NCBI GenBank assembly: GCA_030698405.1
Contig: JAUYMU010000101.1
Span: 1 to 58,531, forward strand
Source: Bacteroidota bacterium
GTDB lineage: Bacteria > Bacteroidota > Bacteroidia > Bacteroidales > Prolixibacteraceae
DNA: 58,531 bases
Direction: 5' to 3'
Position 1 is the first letter of the stretch. Every line of letters starts with the position of its first letter. Both the position numbers and the translations under genes were made by a program. This document shows positions 33,517 through 43,530 of the stretch, piece after piece. The notes under the pieces are model-generated. The model did not search any database, was not told the DNA's origin, and saw nothing but the letters and a program-made list of their open reading frames with translations.

Positions 33517-34548
33517 ATGAAACCAAATCACAACATAGAAGACGAAAAATGGGCATTACTGGCCATGTCGATTTACGACGATGACCTGAAACTGACTGCC
33601 GAAGAAAAAAATAAGATTGCAGAAGAATTGCTTTCCGATCAAAAAGAGAAAGTTGAACTTCTCGGGATGGTCGAAAAGGTTGATTTATACTTTGATCTGA
33701 AAAAATACCCCGCTGAAAAAGCGTTGGAGAAAGTTCAGAATAAGATTCAGAAAAGATCACAAAGCAGTTTTAAAAGGGTAGTGAAATTAATTTCGAATCC
33801 GCTGATGCGCTATGCTGCTGCCGTTTTGGTGGCTGTTTTGCTGTCGGTAGCCGGATATGAAATGCTCACAAATAAAGCCGAATCACCAAAAATACTCGAA
33901 ATTTCATCAGCCGATCAGGTTGTTAAATCGTTTGAATTACCCGATGGTACGCTGGTTAGCCTGAACAGCGATACACAATTGAAATACCCAAAAAGATTCG
34001 GAAAAGAAACCCGCGAAGTTACCATTGAAGGAGAAGCATTTTTTGAAGTAAAACCCAATAAAAACAAACCTTTTATCATTCATGCCGGAAATGCACAGAT
34101 TAAAGTTCTTGGTACCAGGTTTAATGTAAGTGCTTATCCCCGTGCAAGATTGGTAGAAGTTATCGTTGAAACCGGCAAAGTTCAGGTTTCGAATAAATTA
34201 ACCGTAACTGAACAAACCAATGAACTGATCCTTGATCCGGGCGATAAGGGAACACTGGTGTATTCTAGCAATGCATTGCTGAAAACAACCAATCAGGACC
34301 CCAATTTTATGGCCTGGAAAACCCACAACCTGATTTTCAGGGCGACTTCGCTTGACGAAGTAGTTCGCAATCTCGAGAAAGTTTACAAAGTAAACATCCG
34401 TTTAGCCGATCCTAAATTAAACGGACTTCTGCTCACTGCCCAATTCAATGATTATCCGCTTGATTTTATCCTGAAGGTAATCGAAACCACTTTCCAAATG
34501 GAAACACAAAAAATTGACGGGCAGTATATTTTAAAGGCAAAATCCTAA
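33517..34548 (+). CDS. FecR-type transmembrane anti-sigma factor
   Basis: The 343-residue protein has a cytoplasmic N-terminal part that should bind the sigma factor, one transmembrane helix at about 97-113 (MRYAAAVLVAVLLSVAGY), the FecR domain at about 127-225 (FELPDGTLVSLNSDTQLKYP, IEGEAFFEVKPNKNKPFIIHAG) and a C-terminal DUF4974 domain (LIFRATSLDEVVRNLEKVY). In known systems DUF4974/FecR is touched by the STN domain of a TonB receptor. Here the STN domains nearby are in the next two gene products, neither of them a receptor. Operon gap 21 bp to the next gene. Confidence 0.93.
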   Translation: MKPNHNIEDEKWALLAMSIYDDDLKLTAEEKNKIAEELLSDQKEKVELLGMVEKVDLYFDLKKYPAEKALEKVQNKIQKRSQSSFKRVVKLISNPLMRYAAAVLVAVLLSVAGYEMLTNKAESPKILEISSADQVVKSFELPDGTLVSLNSDTQLKYPKRFGKETREVTIEGEAFFEVKPNKNKPFIIHAGNAQIKVLGTRFNVSAYPRARLVEVIVETGKVQVSNKLTVTEQTNELILDPGDKGTLVYSSNALLKTTNQDPNFMAWKTHNLIFRATSLDEVVRNLEKVYKVNIRLADPKLNGLLLTAQFNDYPLDFILKVIETTFQMETQKIDGQYILKAKS

Positions 34549-34569
34549 ATTTCTGTAATTTGAAATGCC

Positions 34570-36186
34570 ATGAAAACAAAGCAATTAGTAACTCACATTG
34601 TGTTGTATGCATTATGTTTATTTGTGTTGTTGGCACCGGTTTCTACCAATGGCCAAAAACCTGAAAGGAAACCAAATGTACGACAGAATACAAAACAAGA
34701 ACAAAAAGACGATCAGACTCCCAATATACTGAACCAGAATATCAGCATATACGCTGAAAACGAATCTCTTTCGACTGTAATCGAACGTATCTGCAATTAT
34801 CTCAACCTCGATTATTCTTACAATTCGAAACTGATTGAAGGGAAAAATATCAATCTTAACGTATCGAACAAACCAATTAAATATGTACTTGACCAATTGA
34901 TGAAGGATTTTTACCTTCTGTTTGAAATTGAGGACAATATATTGGTTATCAGAGATTATGTGCCAATGGACAAGAGTCTTGATTACGATAAGAGAGCCCG
35001 AAATTACAGCGATCAAACCGGATTCGTTTTCGATAATCCGAAGAAAAAGTCAATCACAATTAATTTCAAATCATCCAGCAATCTGATTATTATCCCGGTG
35101 GCCATTAACAATTCGGATACGCTTAATTTTATTCTGGATACAGGCGTACGCTATCCGATAATTACAGAACTTCCGTTTGTAAACAAGTTGAACCTTAATT
35201 TTCTTCAGCCAATCAATGTAAAGGGACTGGGCGATGGCGAGCAACTTACAGCTTACCGTTCGGGCAACAACGTCATAAATATTAGTGGATTGGTAGCTTA
35301 CGATCAGGAAATACAAATGATAATCAGCGAGAATTTCCAGATTTCGCATATTCTCGGAATTCCGGTACATGGCCTGATTGGCTTTAACCTTTTCAAAGAT
35401 TACGTGGTGAAAATTGATTATACAAACAATAAAATCACCCTGATCAAACCCGAATATTTCACCTACAAAGAAAAGGATAAAGACATCGTTCTGCCATTGA
35501 CTTTTGAACAGAACAAACCATTTGTGCGGACCAGCATTGTAACTGACAAAAACGAAGATGTTCCGGTTAAACTGCTGGTTGATACCGGTGCAAGTGATGC
35601 CCTTTGGTTATCGACTAATTCTGATAACCGGATTTCGCTTCCTGAAAACCACATCGAAACATTCCTCGGACGTGGCCTTAGCGGTGATTTGTTTGGCAAA
35701 AAAGGCCGGATCGGAGCCATTTGGGTTGGGCCGCTGGTACTTTATGAACCAATAGTTGCTTTTCCTGATAATGAACTGGTTGATCAGTTAATTGGCAAAA
35801 ACGACCGCAACGGAACACTTGGCGCCGAAATTCTCCGCCGCTTTTATGTTACCATGGATTATCCGAACCACCGGCTCATCCTGAGACCAAACAGTGATAT
35901 AAAAGATCAGTTTAATTACAATATGAGCGGTTTGGAAGTAACCAATCCGATGCCTGGAGCGCCAATATTCCTGATAAGTAATATCCGGACAAATTCTCCT
36001 GCCTATTATGCTGGGCTTCAGGAAAACGACCAGATTATTGCAATTAATAACAGCAATCACAAAACTTTAAATTTAAATGACATAAATTTGTTGTTTCAAA
36101 GTCAGGAAGAAAGAAAAATAAAAATGACCGTCCTCAGAAATGGGGAGCAGGTAAAAACAGAGTTCTTCCTGAAAAAAATGTTTTAA
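34570..36186 (+). CDS. Exported STN - retropepsin-like aspartyl protease - PDZ protein
   Basis: A 538-residue precursor: signal peptide to about residue 28 (STNGQ), a low-complexity linker, an STN-like domain at about 55-130 (SLSTVIERICNYLNLDYSYNS), then two retropepsin-like modules with active-site triplets FILDTGVRYP (Asp190) and LLVDTGASDALW (Asp338), each followed by a G-x2-L-x4-Y-V box (GFNLFKDYVV, GAEILRRFYV), and a C-terminal PDZ domain (NSPAYYAGLQENDQIIAINN). The two DTG halves could form a single-chain bilobal protease in the periplasm. The STN domain suggests contact with FecR or envelope machinery. I know of no characterised protein with this order. Next gene starts 1 bp after the stop. 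Confidence 0.8.
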   Translation: MKTKQLVTHIVLYALCLFVLLAPVSTNGQKPERKPNVRQNTKQEQKDDQTPNILNQNISIYAENESLSTVIERICNYLNLDYSYNSKLIEGKNINLNVSNKPIKYVLDQLMKDFYLLFEIEDNILVIRDYVPMDKSLDYDKRARNYSDQTGFVFDNPKKKSITINFKSSSNLIIIPVAINNSDTLNFILDTGVRYPIITELPFVNKLNLNFLQPINVKGLGDGEQLTAYRSGNNVINISGLVAYDQEIQMIISENFQISHILGIPVHGLIGFNLFKDYVVKIDYTNNKITLIKPEYFTYKEKDKDIVLPLTFEQNKPFVRTSIVTDKNEDVPVKLLVDTGASDALWLSTNSDNRISLPENHIETFLGRGLSGDLFGKKGRIGAIWVGPLVLYEPIVAFPDNELVDQLIGKNDRNGTLGAEILRRFYVTMDYPNHRLILRPNSDIKDQFNYNMSGLEVTNPMPGAPIFLISNIRTNSPAYYAGLQENDQIIAINNSNHKTLNLNDINLLFQSQEERKIKMTVLRNGEQVKTEFFLKKMF

Positions 36187-36187
36187 A

Positions 36188-37765
36188 ATGAAGTTATCCT
36201 GCGGACTTGTCCTGATTGTTTTCCTTTTGTCGTTGAAGGTTACCTTCGGACAAAGGGAAAACAATTCCGCACTGGATAAAAGAGTTACAATTGAAGTTAA
36301 AAATGAAACCATTGCTTCGGTTTTTGGAAAAATATCGTTAAAAACACAAATCTATTTTTCGTACGACGCCTCGTTGATTGATGATACGAAAAAAATTGAT
36401 GCTTCACTTTCGGATAAAACCATTAAAGAAATTCTCGACCTGCTTTTAGAATCAAAGTTTATTTACCGTGTGCTCGACGATCAGGTTATTATAGCCAAAC
36501 CTGAGGATGAAAAAGTAAAAAAAAAAGAGGAGGAGATATTCGTTGAAAAACCAATAATCATCACATTCCGTGGAAAAATAATTGATCGCGAAGAGAAGGA
36601 CGTTTTGCCCTATACAAGTATTTCGGTTGTGGGAAAAAACATTGGGACCTTATCGAATATTGATGGTGAATTTGAGTTAAAAATACCCGGGACAATGATA
36701 AACGATACCATTGTAATTTCTTGTTTGGGGTACAAACAGTACCACATCCCGGTTACTCAAATTACGGATGAAGCTGCAACCATTTTTCTCCGGCCAACTT
36801 CATTTCCAATAAAAGAGATAAAAGTTACTGTCATCAATCCGCAAGATATCCTTGGCCGGATATTGTCGAAAATTTCACTCAATTATCCGCGCAATCCGGA
36901 GATTATGACTGCATTTTACCGCGAAGTGCTGAAGCAGGACAGCGAATACATTGATGTTGCCGAAGCTATTCTGGAAATAAGAAAGTCGTCGTACGAGAAT
37001 GCTTTTGCCGAGGACAAAGTGAAATATTTAAAAGGCCGGAAAAGCCTGAATGTAAAGCCTTTTAAATTTGTCGATTTCAAAATTCAGGGCGGACCATATT
37101 ACATTACCAAGTTGGATGTGGTAAAAACGCTCGATTCGTTTCTCGATCCTGAATTCCGTGAATTTTACAAATATTCGCTCGATCAAATCGTTGAACTCAA
37201 CGACCGCGACACGTATGTCATTCGGTTCAAGCCCAAAGAAAAGGTTGATTACCCATGTTATCAGGGTAAATTGTATGTTGATATGTCGTCGTTTGCGCTG
37301 GTACATGCCGAATTTGAGCTCAGCCGATCGGGATTGAAATTCGCCCACGAATCGCTGATCAGAAAAAAACCCAAAGATTTTTATGTGAGACCTGTTCAGG
37401 TTAAATACCAGGTAAGTTACCGTCGTGCCGATGGTAAATGGCATTTGAGCAATGCGCAGGCTTCCATCAATTTTCGTGTAAAAAGCAAAAAAGACAAAAT
37501 CAACTCAATATTTCACAGTACTTCCGAATTGCTCATCACCGATTTTAAATCAGACGATGGAACACTCTTCAAACGGAATGAACTGTTTAGTTCGAAAGAC
37601 ATTTTTACTGAAATTATTACCGACTATGATGAAACTTTCTGGGGCGATTACAATACCATAAAACCTTCGGAAGCCTTGCGCAAAGCGCTTAAGAAGTATT
37701 ACCAGGAAAGCGATTCGATATTTCAACCCACAGAAAAGGGAAACAGCATACTAATCGAAAAATAG
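36188..37765 (+). CDS. Exported STN - CarboxypepD_reg protein without receptor barrel
   Basis: The 525-residue precursor has a signal peptide (LVLIVFLLSLKVTFG, then QREN), an STN domain at about 30-105 (VTIEVKNETIASVFGKISLKTQIYF, in outline, ending YRVLDDQVIIAKPE), a basic/acidic linker, a CarboxypepD_reg-like fold at about 125-205 (FRGKIIDREEKDVLPYTSIS, IGTLSNIDGEFELKIP) and a C-terminal domain starting at about residue 235 (MTAFYREVLKQDSEYIDVAEA) found in many uncharacterised Bacteroidota envelope proteins. Domain order mimics the N-terminus of a FecA/SusC-type receptor, but there is no plug or barrel. It is packed between the aspartyl protease (1 bp) and the macroglobulin-like gene (10 bp). 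Confidence 0.8.
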   Translation: MKLSCGLVLIVFLLSLKVTFGQRENNSALDKRVTIEVKNETIASVFGKISLKTQIYFSYDASLIDDTKKIDASLSDKTIKEILDLLLESKFIYRVLDDQVIIAKPEDEKVKKKEEEIFVEKPIIITFRGKIIDREEKDVLPYTSISVVGKNIGTLSNIDGEFELKIPGTMINDTIVISCLGYKQYHIPVTQITDEAATIFLRPTSFPIKEIKVTVINPQDILGRILSKISLNYPRNPEIMTAFYREVLKQDSEYIDVAEAILEIRKSSYENAFAEDKVKYLKGRKSLNVKPFKFVDFKIQGGPYYITKLDVVKTLDSFLDPEFREFYKYSLDQIVELNDRDTYVIRFKPKEKVDYPCYQGKLYVDMSSFALVHAEFELSRSGLKFAHESLIRKKPKDFYVRPVQVKYQVSYRRADGKWHLSNAQASINFRVKSKKDKINSIFHSTSELLITDFKSDDGTLFKRNELFSSKDIFTEIITDYDETFWGDYNTIKPSEALRKALKKYYQESDSIFQPTEKGNSILIEK

Positions 37766-37775
37766 TTCTATTGAT

Positions 37776-40355
37776 ATGAAAACATTAACCATTCTGGCAT
37801 TTTTAACCATCAACTGTTTTTGGGTATTTGCACAAAACGATGGCCCGACCAAGAAAATCAGTCAACAGGTAACCGATTATTTCAATGTTTTTCCGAATGA
37901 GAAAGTTTTTCTCACAACCGACAAGCAAAGCTACAAGCCTGGGGAAACAATCTGGTTCAAAGCAATGGCGACCGATATAAAAACACAATTACCGTCAACA
38001 AAAAGCCAGGATTTTATTGTGAAATTATACAATAAAAATGGCGAACAGTTAGCTTTTCAATTGCTGCAACTAACTAATGGCTCAACATCGGGCGATCTGG
38101 AAATCCCGGAAGAACTTTCCCGCGGGCAATATTTTCTGGTGGCTTATATTTTGTCGCAAATTAATCCCGACGAAGTTCTTTGCGCCACAATAAATATCGA
38201 TCCAATATACAGCGACCAATGGGTTGTTTCAGCCATCGCCCGCGACAGTATTTCAATTTCAGGCCAGAAAAACGAACTTTCTATACTGATCCGCACACTT
38301 GCAGGCGCTTCCGTGAAAAATACTTCGTTGCGCTATCAATTGATGAATGGCGCCGAAATTATCGGAAAGGGAAAACTTAAAACAGATGATTCCGGAAAAA
38401 CAGTCGTACCATTTACATTGCCTTCAAAATCGAATGGAGAGCCATTTATTTGCGAATTGACCGACAATAAAAATGAATGGAAAAAAGAAATATTCATCCC
38501 TTCAAACCTCGATCCGCTTAAAATCAGTTTTTATCCTGAAGGTGGAAGGATTTTAACAGGTGTACCGGTTAAAATTGGGTTTACCGCTTTTAATAATTGG
38601 GGAATGCCTGTGGATTTGGAAGGATCGGTAGTGAATCAGGAGGGAAAACCGGTTGCCATTGTAAAAACATTTACCAAAGGTCTGGGCTTGTTTGCGGTTG
38701 AAAATGACGACACCCAGAAATTGAAACTGGTAATTTCAGGAAAAACAGGCCAAAACCAAACTTTTGATTTGCCAGCTCCGAACACCTCCGGACTTGCATT
38801 TTCTGTTGTCAAAACTGATGCTGATTTTATCTCGGCCAATCTGATTTTCGCGGATAAACAAAAACATGCCGTTACAATTACTTCTACCAACGGCGGGGGT
38901 TTGAATTGGGCTGCCGATATGGATATTGACGGGTTGGGCCGGATAAAAATCCCAACTGAATTTCTTCCGCAAGGTATTAATTTATTGTCGGTTTTTGCAG
39001 ACGATACAAAATTGCCTGCCACACGATTGGTATATGTAGATAAAAAGCAACACCTGAAAATAGAGGTTCAACCTGAGAAAAGTAGCCTGAAACAAGGTGA
39101 AAGCATGAAAATTAAAATCCGGTTAACGGATGAAAACAACCAGCCAGCAAGTGGAAATGTGAGCGTTTCGATTGCCGATAGATTTCGAAAAAACCAACCC
39201 AAACTGAAAATTGCAGAATACCTTTTCGCAGAATCCGAACTGGAAACCCCGTTCAGCCTTATTTCGGCAGCTTTTCAGGAGCAAATTACAAATACTGCAA
39301 TGATGGATGTTTTTCTGATAGCCAACCGTCAAAGGAATTTTAACTGGCAAAAGATAATGCAATTTAAACCCGGAAGTACCTCCGATAATAGTCAGGAAAA
39401 CAAGGGCATTTCGGGTATTGTAACCGATAAAAACGGAAACAAAATTAGCAAGGCAAAGGTTAGCATGGTGAACAACAAAAACATGCAATTGCATACCACT
39501 ACCACCAATCAGGATGGTATGTTTTCATACCCAAACCTCGATCCGGCCAATATGGAAGACTTTTCTGCAAAAGCAACCGACGCTGAAGGAAAACGGGAAC
39601 TGAACATCGATTTCAGGAAGAATTTTGAAGAAGGGATTTCAGAATATATTGCCGGATTAGGAAGGAAAACTTCACTTTTATACAATGACATGGGTGCAGA
39701 TGCAAACTATTTCAGGAACAATCCTGATTTGTTTAACAAGGCTCCAAGAATTGTTAAGCCAAACAATGTAGCCAACGATAACCAAAAAAGGTTGTTGAGT
39801 ACTTCAACCAACATTATGGACGTGATTAAAACCATAAAACCCTACAAGTTAATGAACAATCAGATTGTATTTTATGGCAGCGAGAACTCTTTTAATTATC
39901 AGGGGGGCGCATTAATTGTAATCGACGGACAGCAAATTGGAACCGACATTTCATCAATCACCAGCATTTCTCCAGTGGAAGTTGAGCGCATCAATGTTTC
40001 TACCAATCCGATGGATATACAGCGCTATACAGGGCTCAACTCTGTTGGTATTGTTGAAATATTTTTGAAGAGAGGTCCGCAAATTCCTGATTCTGAAAAA
40101 GGAAAAACTACTGGCCGGGTCAAGGACGATAACCTGGGTTCAAATGTATTTCAGTCTGAACCATCCAATGTGCGACGTGATTTCAGAACTACATTGCAAT
40201 GGATTCCTGAACTTATAGTTGACGAATCAGGCGTTGCTGAAATATCTGTCACTGCCGGAAAAGTAATCTCTGATTTCGTCATTGAAGTTCAGGGTATTTC
40301 CGAAAATGGAAGAATTGGCAGCGGAAGTGAAAGATTTCAGGTGGTGAAACAATAG
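37776..40355 (+). CDS. Exported macroglobulin-like protein with CarboxypepD_reg and TonB-plug-like domains
   Basis: The 859-residue precursor has a signal peptide (LAFLTINCFWVFA, then QNDG), an MG2-like beginning (FLTTDKQSYKPGETIWFKA, the alpha-2-macroglobulin pattern), further beta-sandwich repeats up to about residue 500, a CarboxypepD_reg-like domain at about 545-625 (ISGIVTDKNGNKISKAKVSM), and a plug-like segment at about 710-770 (ALIVIDGQQIGTDISSI with VERINVSTNP and GIVEIFLKRG). A final beta domain precedes the stop. No thioester motif (CxEQ) is visible, so it is not a trapping macroglobulin. Such proteins are common next to FecIR genes in Bacteroidota; function unknown. Probably periplasmic or surface-located. 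Confidence 0.8.
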   Translation: MKTLTILAFLTINCFWVFAQNDGPTKKISQQVTDYFNVFPNEKVFLTTDKQSYKPGETIWFKAMATDIKTQLPSTKSQDFIVKLYNKNGEQLAFQLLQLTNGSTSGDLEIPEELSRGQYFLVAYILSQINPDEVLCATINIDPIYSDQWVVSAIARDSISISGQKNELSILIRTLAGASVKNTSLRYQLMNGAEIIGKGKLKTDDSGKTVVPFTLPSKSNGEPFICELTDNKNEWKKEIFIPSNLDPLKISFYPEGGRILTGVPVKIGFTAFNNWGMPVDLEGSVVNQEGKPVAIVKTFTKGLGLFAVENDDTQKLKLVISGKTGQNQTFDLPAPNTSGLAFSVVKTDADFISANLIFADKQKHAVTITSTNGGGLNWAADMDIDGLGRIKIPTEFLPQGINLLSVFADDTKLPATRLVYVDKKQHLKIEVQPEKSSLKQGESMKIKIRLTDENNQPASGNVSVSIADRFRKNQPKLKIAEYLFAESELETPFSLISAAFQEQITNTAMMDVFLIANRQRNFNWQKIMQFKPGSTSDNSQENKGISGIVTDKNGNKISKAKVSMVNNKNMQLHTTTTNQDGMFSYPNLDPANMEDFSAKATDAEGKRELNIDFRKNFEEGISEYIAGLGRKTSLLYNDMGADANYFRNNPDLFNKAPRIVKPNNVANDNQKRLLSTSTNIMDVIKTIKPYKLMNNQIVFYGSENSFNYQGGALIVIDGQQIGTDISSITSISPVEVERINVSTNPMDIQRYTGLNSVGIVEIFLKRGPQIPDSEKGKTTGRVKDDNLGSNVFQSEPSNVRRDFRTTLQWIPELIVDESGVAEISVTAGKVISDFVIEVQGISENGRIGSGSERFQVVKQ

Positions 40356-40435
40356 CTTTCTGGTAATTTAGTCTTAACTTTAATCGTCATTTCGTGCTAA
40401 ATCCAAATATTAATTACACCTCAAAATTTAATATT

Positions 40436-42706
40436 ATGGCAAAAATAACGAAAGAAGATGCCCTCCGTTATCATGCTGAAGGACGTCCCGGAAAACTTGA
40501 AGTAGTAACTACAAAACCACACACCACCCAACGCGATCTATCGCTGGCCTACTCGCCCGGAGTGGCGCATCCTTGTCTTGAAATTGAAAAAAATTTTGAA
40601 GATATTTACAAATACACTTCAAAAGGAAACCTTGTTGCAGTAATATCCAATGGAACTGCGGTGCTTGGATTGGGTGACATTGGCGCAGGAGCCGGCAAGC
40701 CCGTTATGGAAGGCAAAGGTTTTCTGTGTAAAATATTTGCCGACATTGACGTTTTCGATATCGAAGTTGAAACCAAAGATATTGATCAATTTATTGAAAC
40801 CGTTAAGAATATTGCTGTTACGTTCGGTGGAATCAATCTGGAAGATATTAAAGCGCCGGAATGTTTTGAAATCGAAGAAAGACTGAAGCGTGAAATTCAT
40901 ATTCCGCTGATGCACGACGATCAGCATGGAACAGCCATTATTTGTTCAGCAGGAATAATAAATGCGCTTGAATTGGCCGGCAAAAAACTTGATGAAGCAA
41001 AAATCGTGATGAACGGCGCCGGGGCAGCTGCCATTGCTTGCGCAAAACTGATTGTTTCGCTTGGCGCAAAGAAAGAAAACATGGTGATGCTGGACTCGAA
41101 AGGAGTACTTCGAAAAGATAGAACCGACCTGAATAAATACAAAGCTGAATTTGCCACCGATCGGGATGTAAATACTTTACAAGATGCGATGAATGACGCT
41201 GATATCTTTTTGGGTTTATCGCAAGCCAACCTGGTTTCGAAAGAAATGGTGAAATCCATGGCAAAAAACCCAATCATATTTGCAATGGCCAATCCCGATC
41301 CTGAAATCCCCTACGATGAAGCGATGTCGGTTCGGGATGATTTGATCATGGCAACCGGGCGTTCCGATTTTCCGAATCAGGTAAACAATGTGCTCGGATT
41401 TCCCTTTATTTTCCGCGGTGCGCTTGATGTGCGGGCAACGTGTATTAATGAGGAAATGAAACTGGCTGCTGTTTATGCCCTTGCCAGCCTTGCCAAAGAA
41501 GTTGTTCCCGAAACAGTTAGCAAAGCGTACAATGTTGCAAACTTAATTTTCGGAAAAGAATACATTATCCCCAAACCACTCGATCCGAGGCTAATTACTA
41601 CGGTTGCCCCTGCTGTTGCCAAAGCGGCAATGGAAAGCGGAGTTGCCCGAAAACCAATTGAGGACTGGGATCAGTATAAACTGGAACTTAGCCAGCGACT
41701 TGGGTTAGACAACCAGTTATTTCATGGCATTGTGATCAAAGCAAAACAAAATCCTAAAAAAGTAGTATTTGCAGAAGGGAACAACCTTAAAATTTTGAGA
41801 GCAGCAAACGAAGTACTCCACGAAGGTATTGCACTCCCTGTTTTATTGGGAAATGCGGAGGAAATAAAACAAATCATAGCCGATAACCATCTCGACTTAA
41901 ACAATGTTCCGATTATCGATCCTCATTCAACTGAAACCGAAGAAATCCGGAAGTCGTTTGCAGAATTAATCTGGAAGAAACGTCAGCGCAAGGGAATTAC
42001 GATGGAGGAGGCATATGAGCTGACTTTCAACCGTAATTATTATGGAATTATGATGGTTGATACCGGATTGGCCGATGCAATGATTTCAGGAATAACAAGT
42101 CACTACGGCGATGTCATGAGCCCTGCGCTAAAATTAATCGGTCCAAAGCAAAATATTAATCATATTTCAAGCATGTATGTGGTTATGACAAAGAGAGGAC
42201 CTCTTTTCTTCGCCGATACCACTGTTAACCTCGATCCTGATGTTCAGACACTCATCGAGATTACCTTGCTGACGGCTGAAGAAGTCAGAAAATTCAACAT
42301 TGAGCCTGTAATTGCAATGGTTTCGTACTCGAATTTTGGTTCGGTTAAATCGTCGGAACATACCAGAACGCTGGATCGGGTGCGACAAACGATCGCATTT
42401 CTGCACCAAAACCATCCTGAATTAATTGTGGATGGTGAGATTCAGATGAATTTCGCACTCAATAAGGAGATGCGCAGTCAAAAATTCCCGTTTACCCAAT
42501 TGGAAAACCGGGATGTAAATACGATCATATTCCCGAACCTGACTTCAGGAAATATTGCTTATAAATTGATGCAGGAAATTGGCGGAGCAGAAGTCGTTGG
42601 CCCGATTTTGATGGGCATGAAAAAGCCAATTCATGTTGTTCCAATCGAATGTTCGGTACGTGAAATCGTTAATATGACCACTATTGCAGTGGTAGATGCA
42701 CAATAA
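40436..42706 (+). CDS. maeB: NADP-dependent malic enzyme with C-terminal phosphotransacetylase-like domain (MaeB type)
   Basis: Oxidatively decarboxylates malate to pyruvate, giving NADPH. The 756-residue protein has the malic domain ([38 protein letters not shown]), an NAD(P) fold ([59 protein letters not shown] in outline), and from about residue 430 a Pta-like domain ([17 protein letters not shown]) that in this family binds acetyl-CoA as a regulator and is catalytically inactive. Start: ATG at 40436; a GTG at 40394 is in frame but gives an atypical extension. Single gene after the FecIR-type operon. Confidence 0.93.
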   Translation: MAKITKEDALRYHAEGRPGKLEVVTTKPHTTQRDLSLAYSPGVAHPCLEIEKNFEDIYKYTSKGNLVAVISNGTAVLGLGDIGAGAGKPVMEGKGFLCKIFADIDVFDIEVETKDIDQFIETVKNIAVTFGGINLEDIKAPECFEIEERLKREIHIPLMHDDQHGTAIICSAGIINALELAGKKLDEAKIVMNGAGAAAIACAKLIVSLGAKKENMVMLDSKGVLRKDRTDLNKYKAEFATDRDVNTLQDAMNDADIFLGLSQANLVSKEMVKSMAKNPIIFAMANPDPEIPYDEAMSVRDDLIMATGRSDFPNQVNNVLGFPFIFRGALDVRATCINEEMKLAAVYALASLAKEVVPETVSKAYNVANLIFGKEYIIPKPLDPRLITTVAPAVAKAAMESGVARKPIEDWDQYKLELSQRLGLDNQLFHGIVIKAKQNPKKVVFAEGNNLKILRAANEVLHEGIALPVLLGNAEEIKQIIADNHLDLNNVPIIDPHSTETEEIRKSFAELIWKKRQRKGITMEEAYELTFNRNYYGIMMVDTGLADAMISGITSHYGDVMSPALKLIGPKQNINHISSMYVVMTKRGPLFFADTTVNLDPDVQTLIEITLLTAEEVRKFNIEPVIAMVSYSNFGSVKSSEHTRTLDRVRQTIAFLHQNHPELIVDGEIQMNFALNKEMRSQKFPFTQLENRDVNTIIFPNLTSGNIAYKLMQEIGGAEVVGPILMGMKKPIHVVPIECSVREIVNMTTIAVVDAQ

Positions 42707-42940
42707 CAGAACATAAAGCATTTTTTAGGAAAACCTAACATTCAAACAAAAAGAAACAAAATAGTTCTAAAACGAATGCTGTGGATATTATAGCGCTGTC
42801 CGGAGTTGACTCTTTTGTCATCAGTACGGGAATTTTCATTTTTTTAAACCTTATTTGTCATGTTGGGGAAAATACATCCGTCAATGGAATTGTATAATCC
42901 CTGAAATATTTTCAGATAGAAATTCAAATCCGGGATTATT

Positions 42941-43450
42941 ATGATTATCCAAAAAAATGATTTTAAACCGAAACCGGCAGTAATATGGCTGACTGGCCTT
43001 TGTGGAGCAGGCAAGACCACATTTGCCGATTGTTTGATAGAAAAGTTCAAAGAACTATCGGTAGTGTCAGTATTGTTGGATGGGGACGAAATCAGGAAAA
43101 CACTTAGGGTCAACAGTTTTGATGAAGATTCGAGAAAGAAGCACAATCTGTATGTTGGCTATTTCGCATCGCTGCTCGAGAAACAAGGCAATGTAGTGAT
43201 CGTGGCATTGATCTCCCCTTATAAAGAAATCAGGAATGAAGTGAGGGCGATGTGTAAAAATTTCATTGAGGTTTATGTCTCAACAAAAATTGAAATTTGT
43301 ATTGAAAGAGATGCCAAAGGCCACTATCAGAAAGCCTTATCCGGTGAAATAAAGGAATTTACGGGAATATCTCCTCCCTATTTTCCTCCCGACAACCCCG
43401 AAATAACCATCGACAATGGTAGCGTGACTTTTCAGCATGCACAGATGTAA
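42941..43450 (+). CDS. cysC: Stand-alone APS-kinase-like protein (CysC family)
   Basis: A 169-residue P-loop kinase of the adenylylsulfate kinase family: Walker A in IWLTGLCGAGKTTFAD (usual form GLSGxGKST), LLDGDEIRKTL, VIVALISPYKEIRNEVR, FIEVYVSTKIEICIERDAKGHYQKA and GEIKEFTGISPPYFPP. APS kinase makes PAPS from APS. No sulfate adenylyltransferase or PAPS user is nearby. In Campylobacter a CysC homologue phosphorylates a CDP-linked sugar precursor instead, so the substrate of this orphan gene is open. The 42707-42940 gap before it shows no clear promoter. Confidence 0.82.
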   Translation: MIIQKNDFKPKPAVIWLTGLCGAGKTTFADCLIEKFKELSVVSVLLDGDEIRKTLRVNSFDEDSRKKHNLYVGYFASLLEKQGNVVIVALISPYKEIRNEVRAMCKNFIEVYVSTKIEICIERDAKGHYQKALSGEIKEFTGISPPYFPPDNPEITIDNGSVTFQHAQM

Positions 43451-43530
43451 TTTTTGATTTTTATAAAAAGAATAAATGAAGCAGTAATCTTTAAAAATGG
43501 TGAAGCAGCCCCATTTCCGGAAAAACGCTA

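Noticed and set aside
32622-40355. Integrative element inserted at tRNA-Leu
   Set aside because: No integrase, no duplicated tRNA end seen downstream, and the tRNA 3' end points away from the sigma operon.
37776-40355. True alpha-2-macroglobulin with thioester trap
   Set aside because: No CxEQ thioester motif and the C-terminal part is CarboxypepD_reg/plug-like; only the MG2-like beginning matches.
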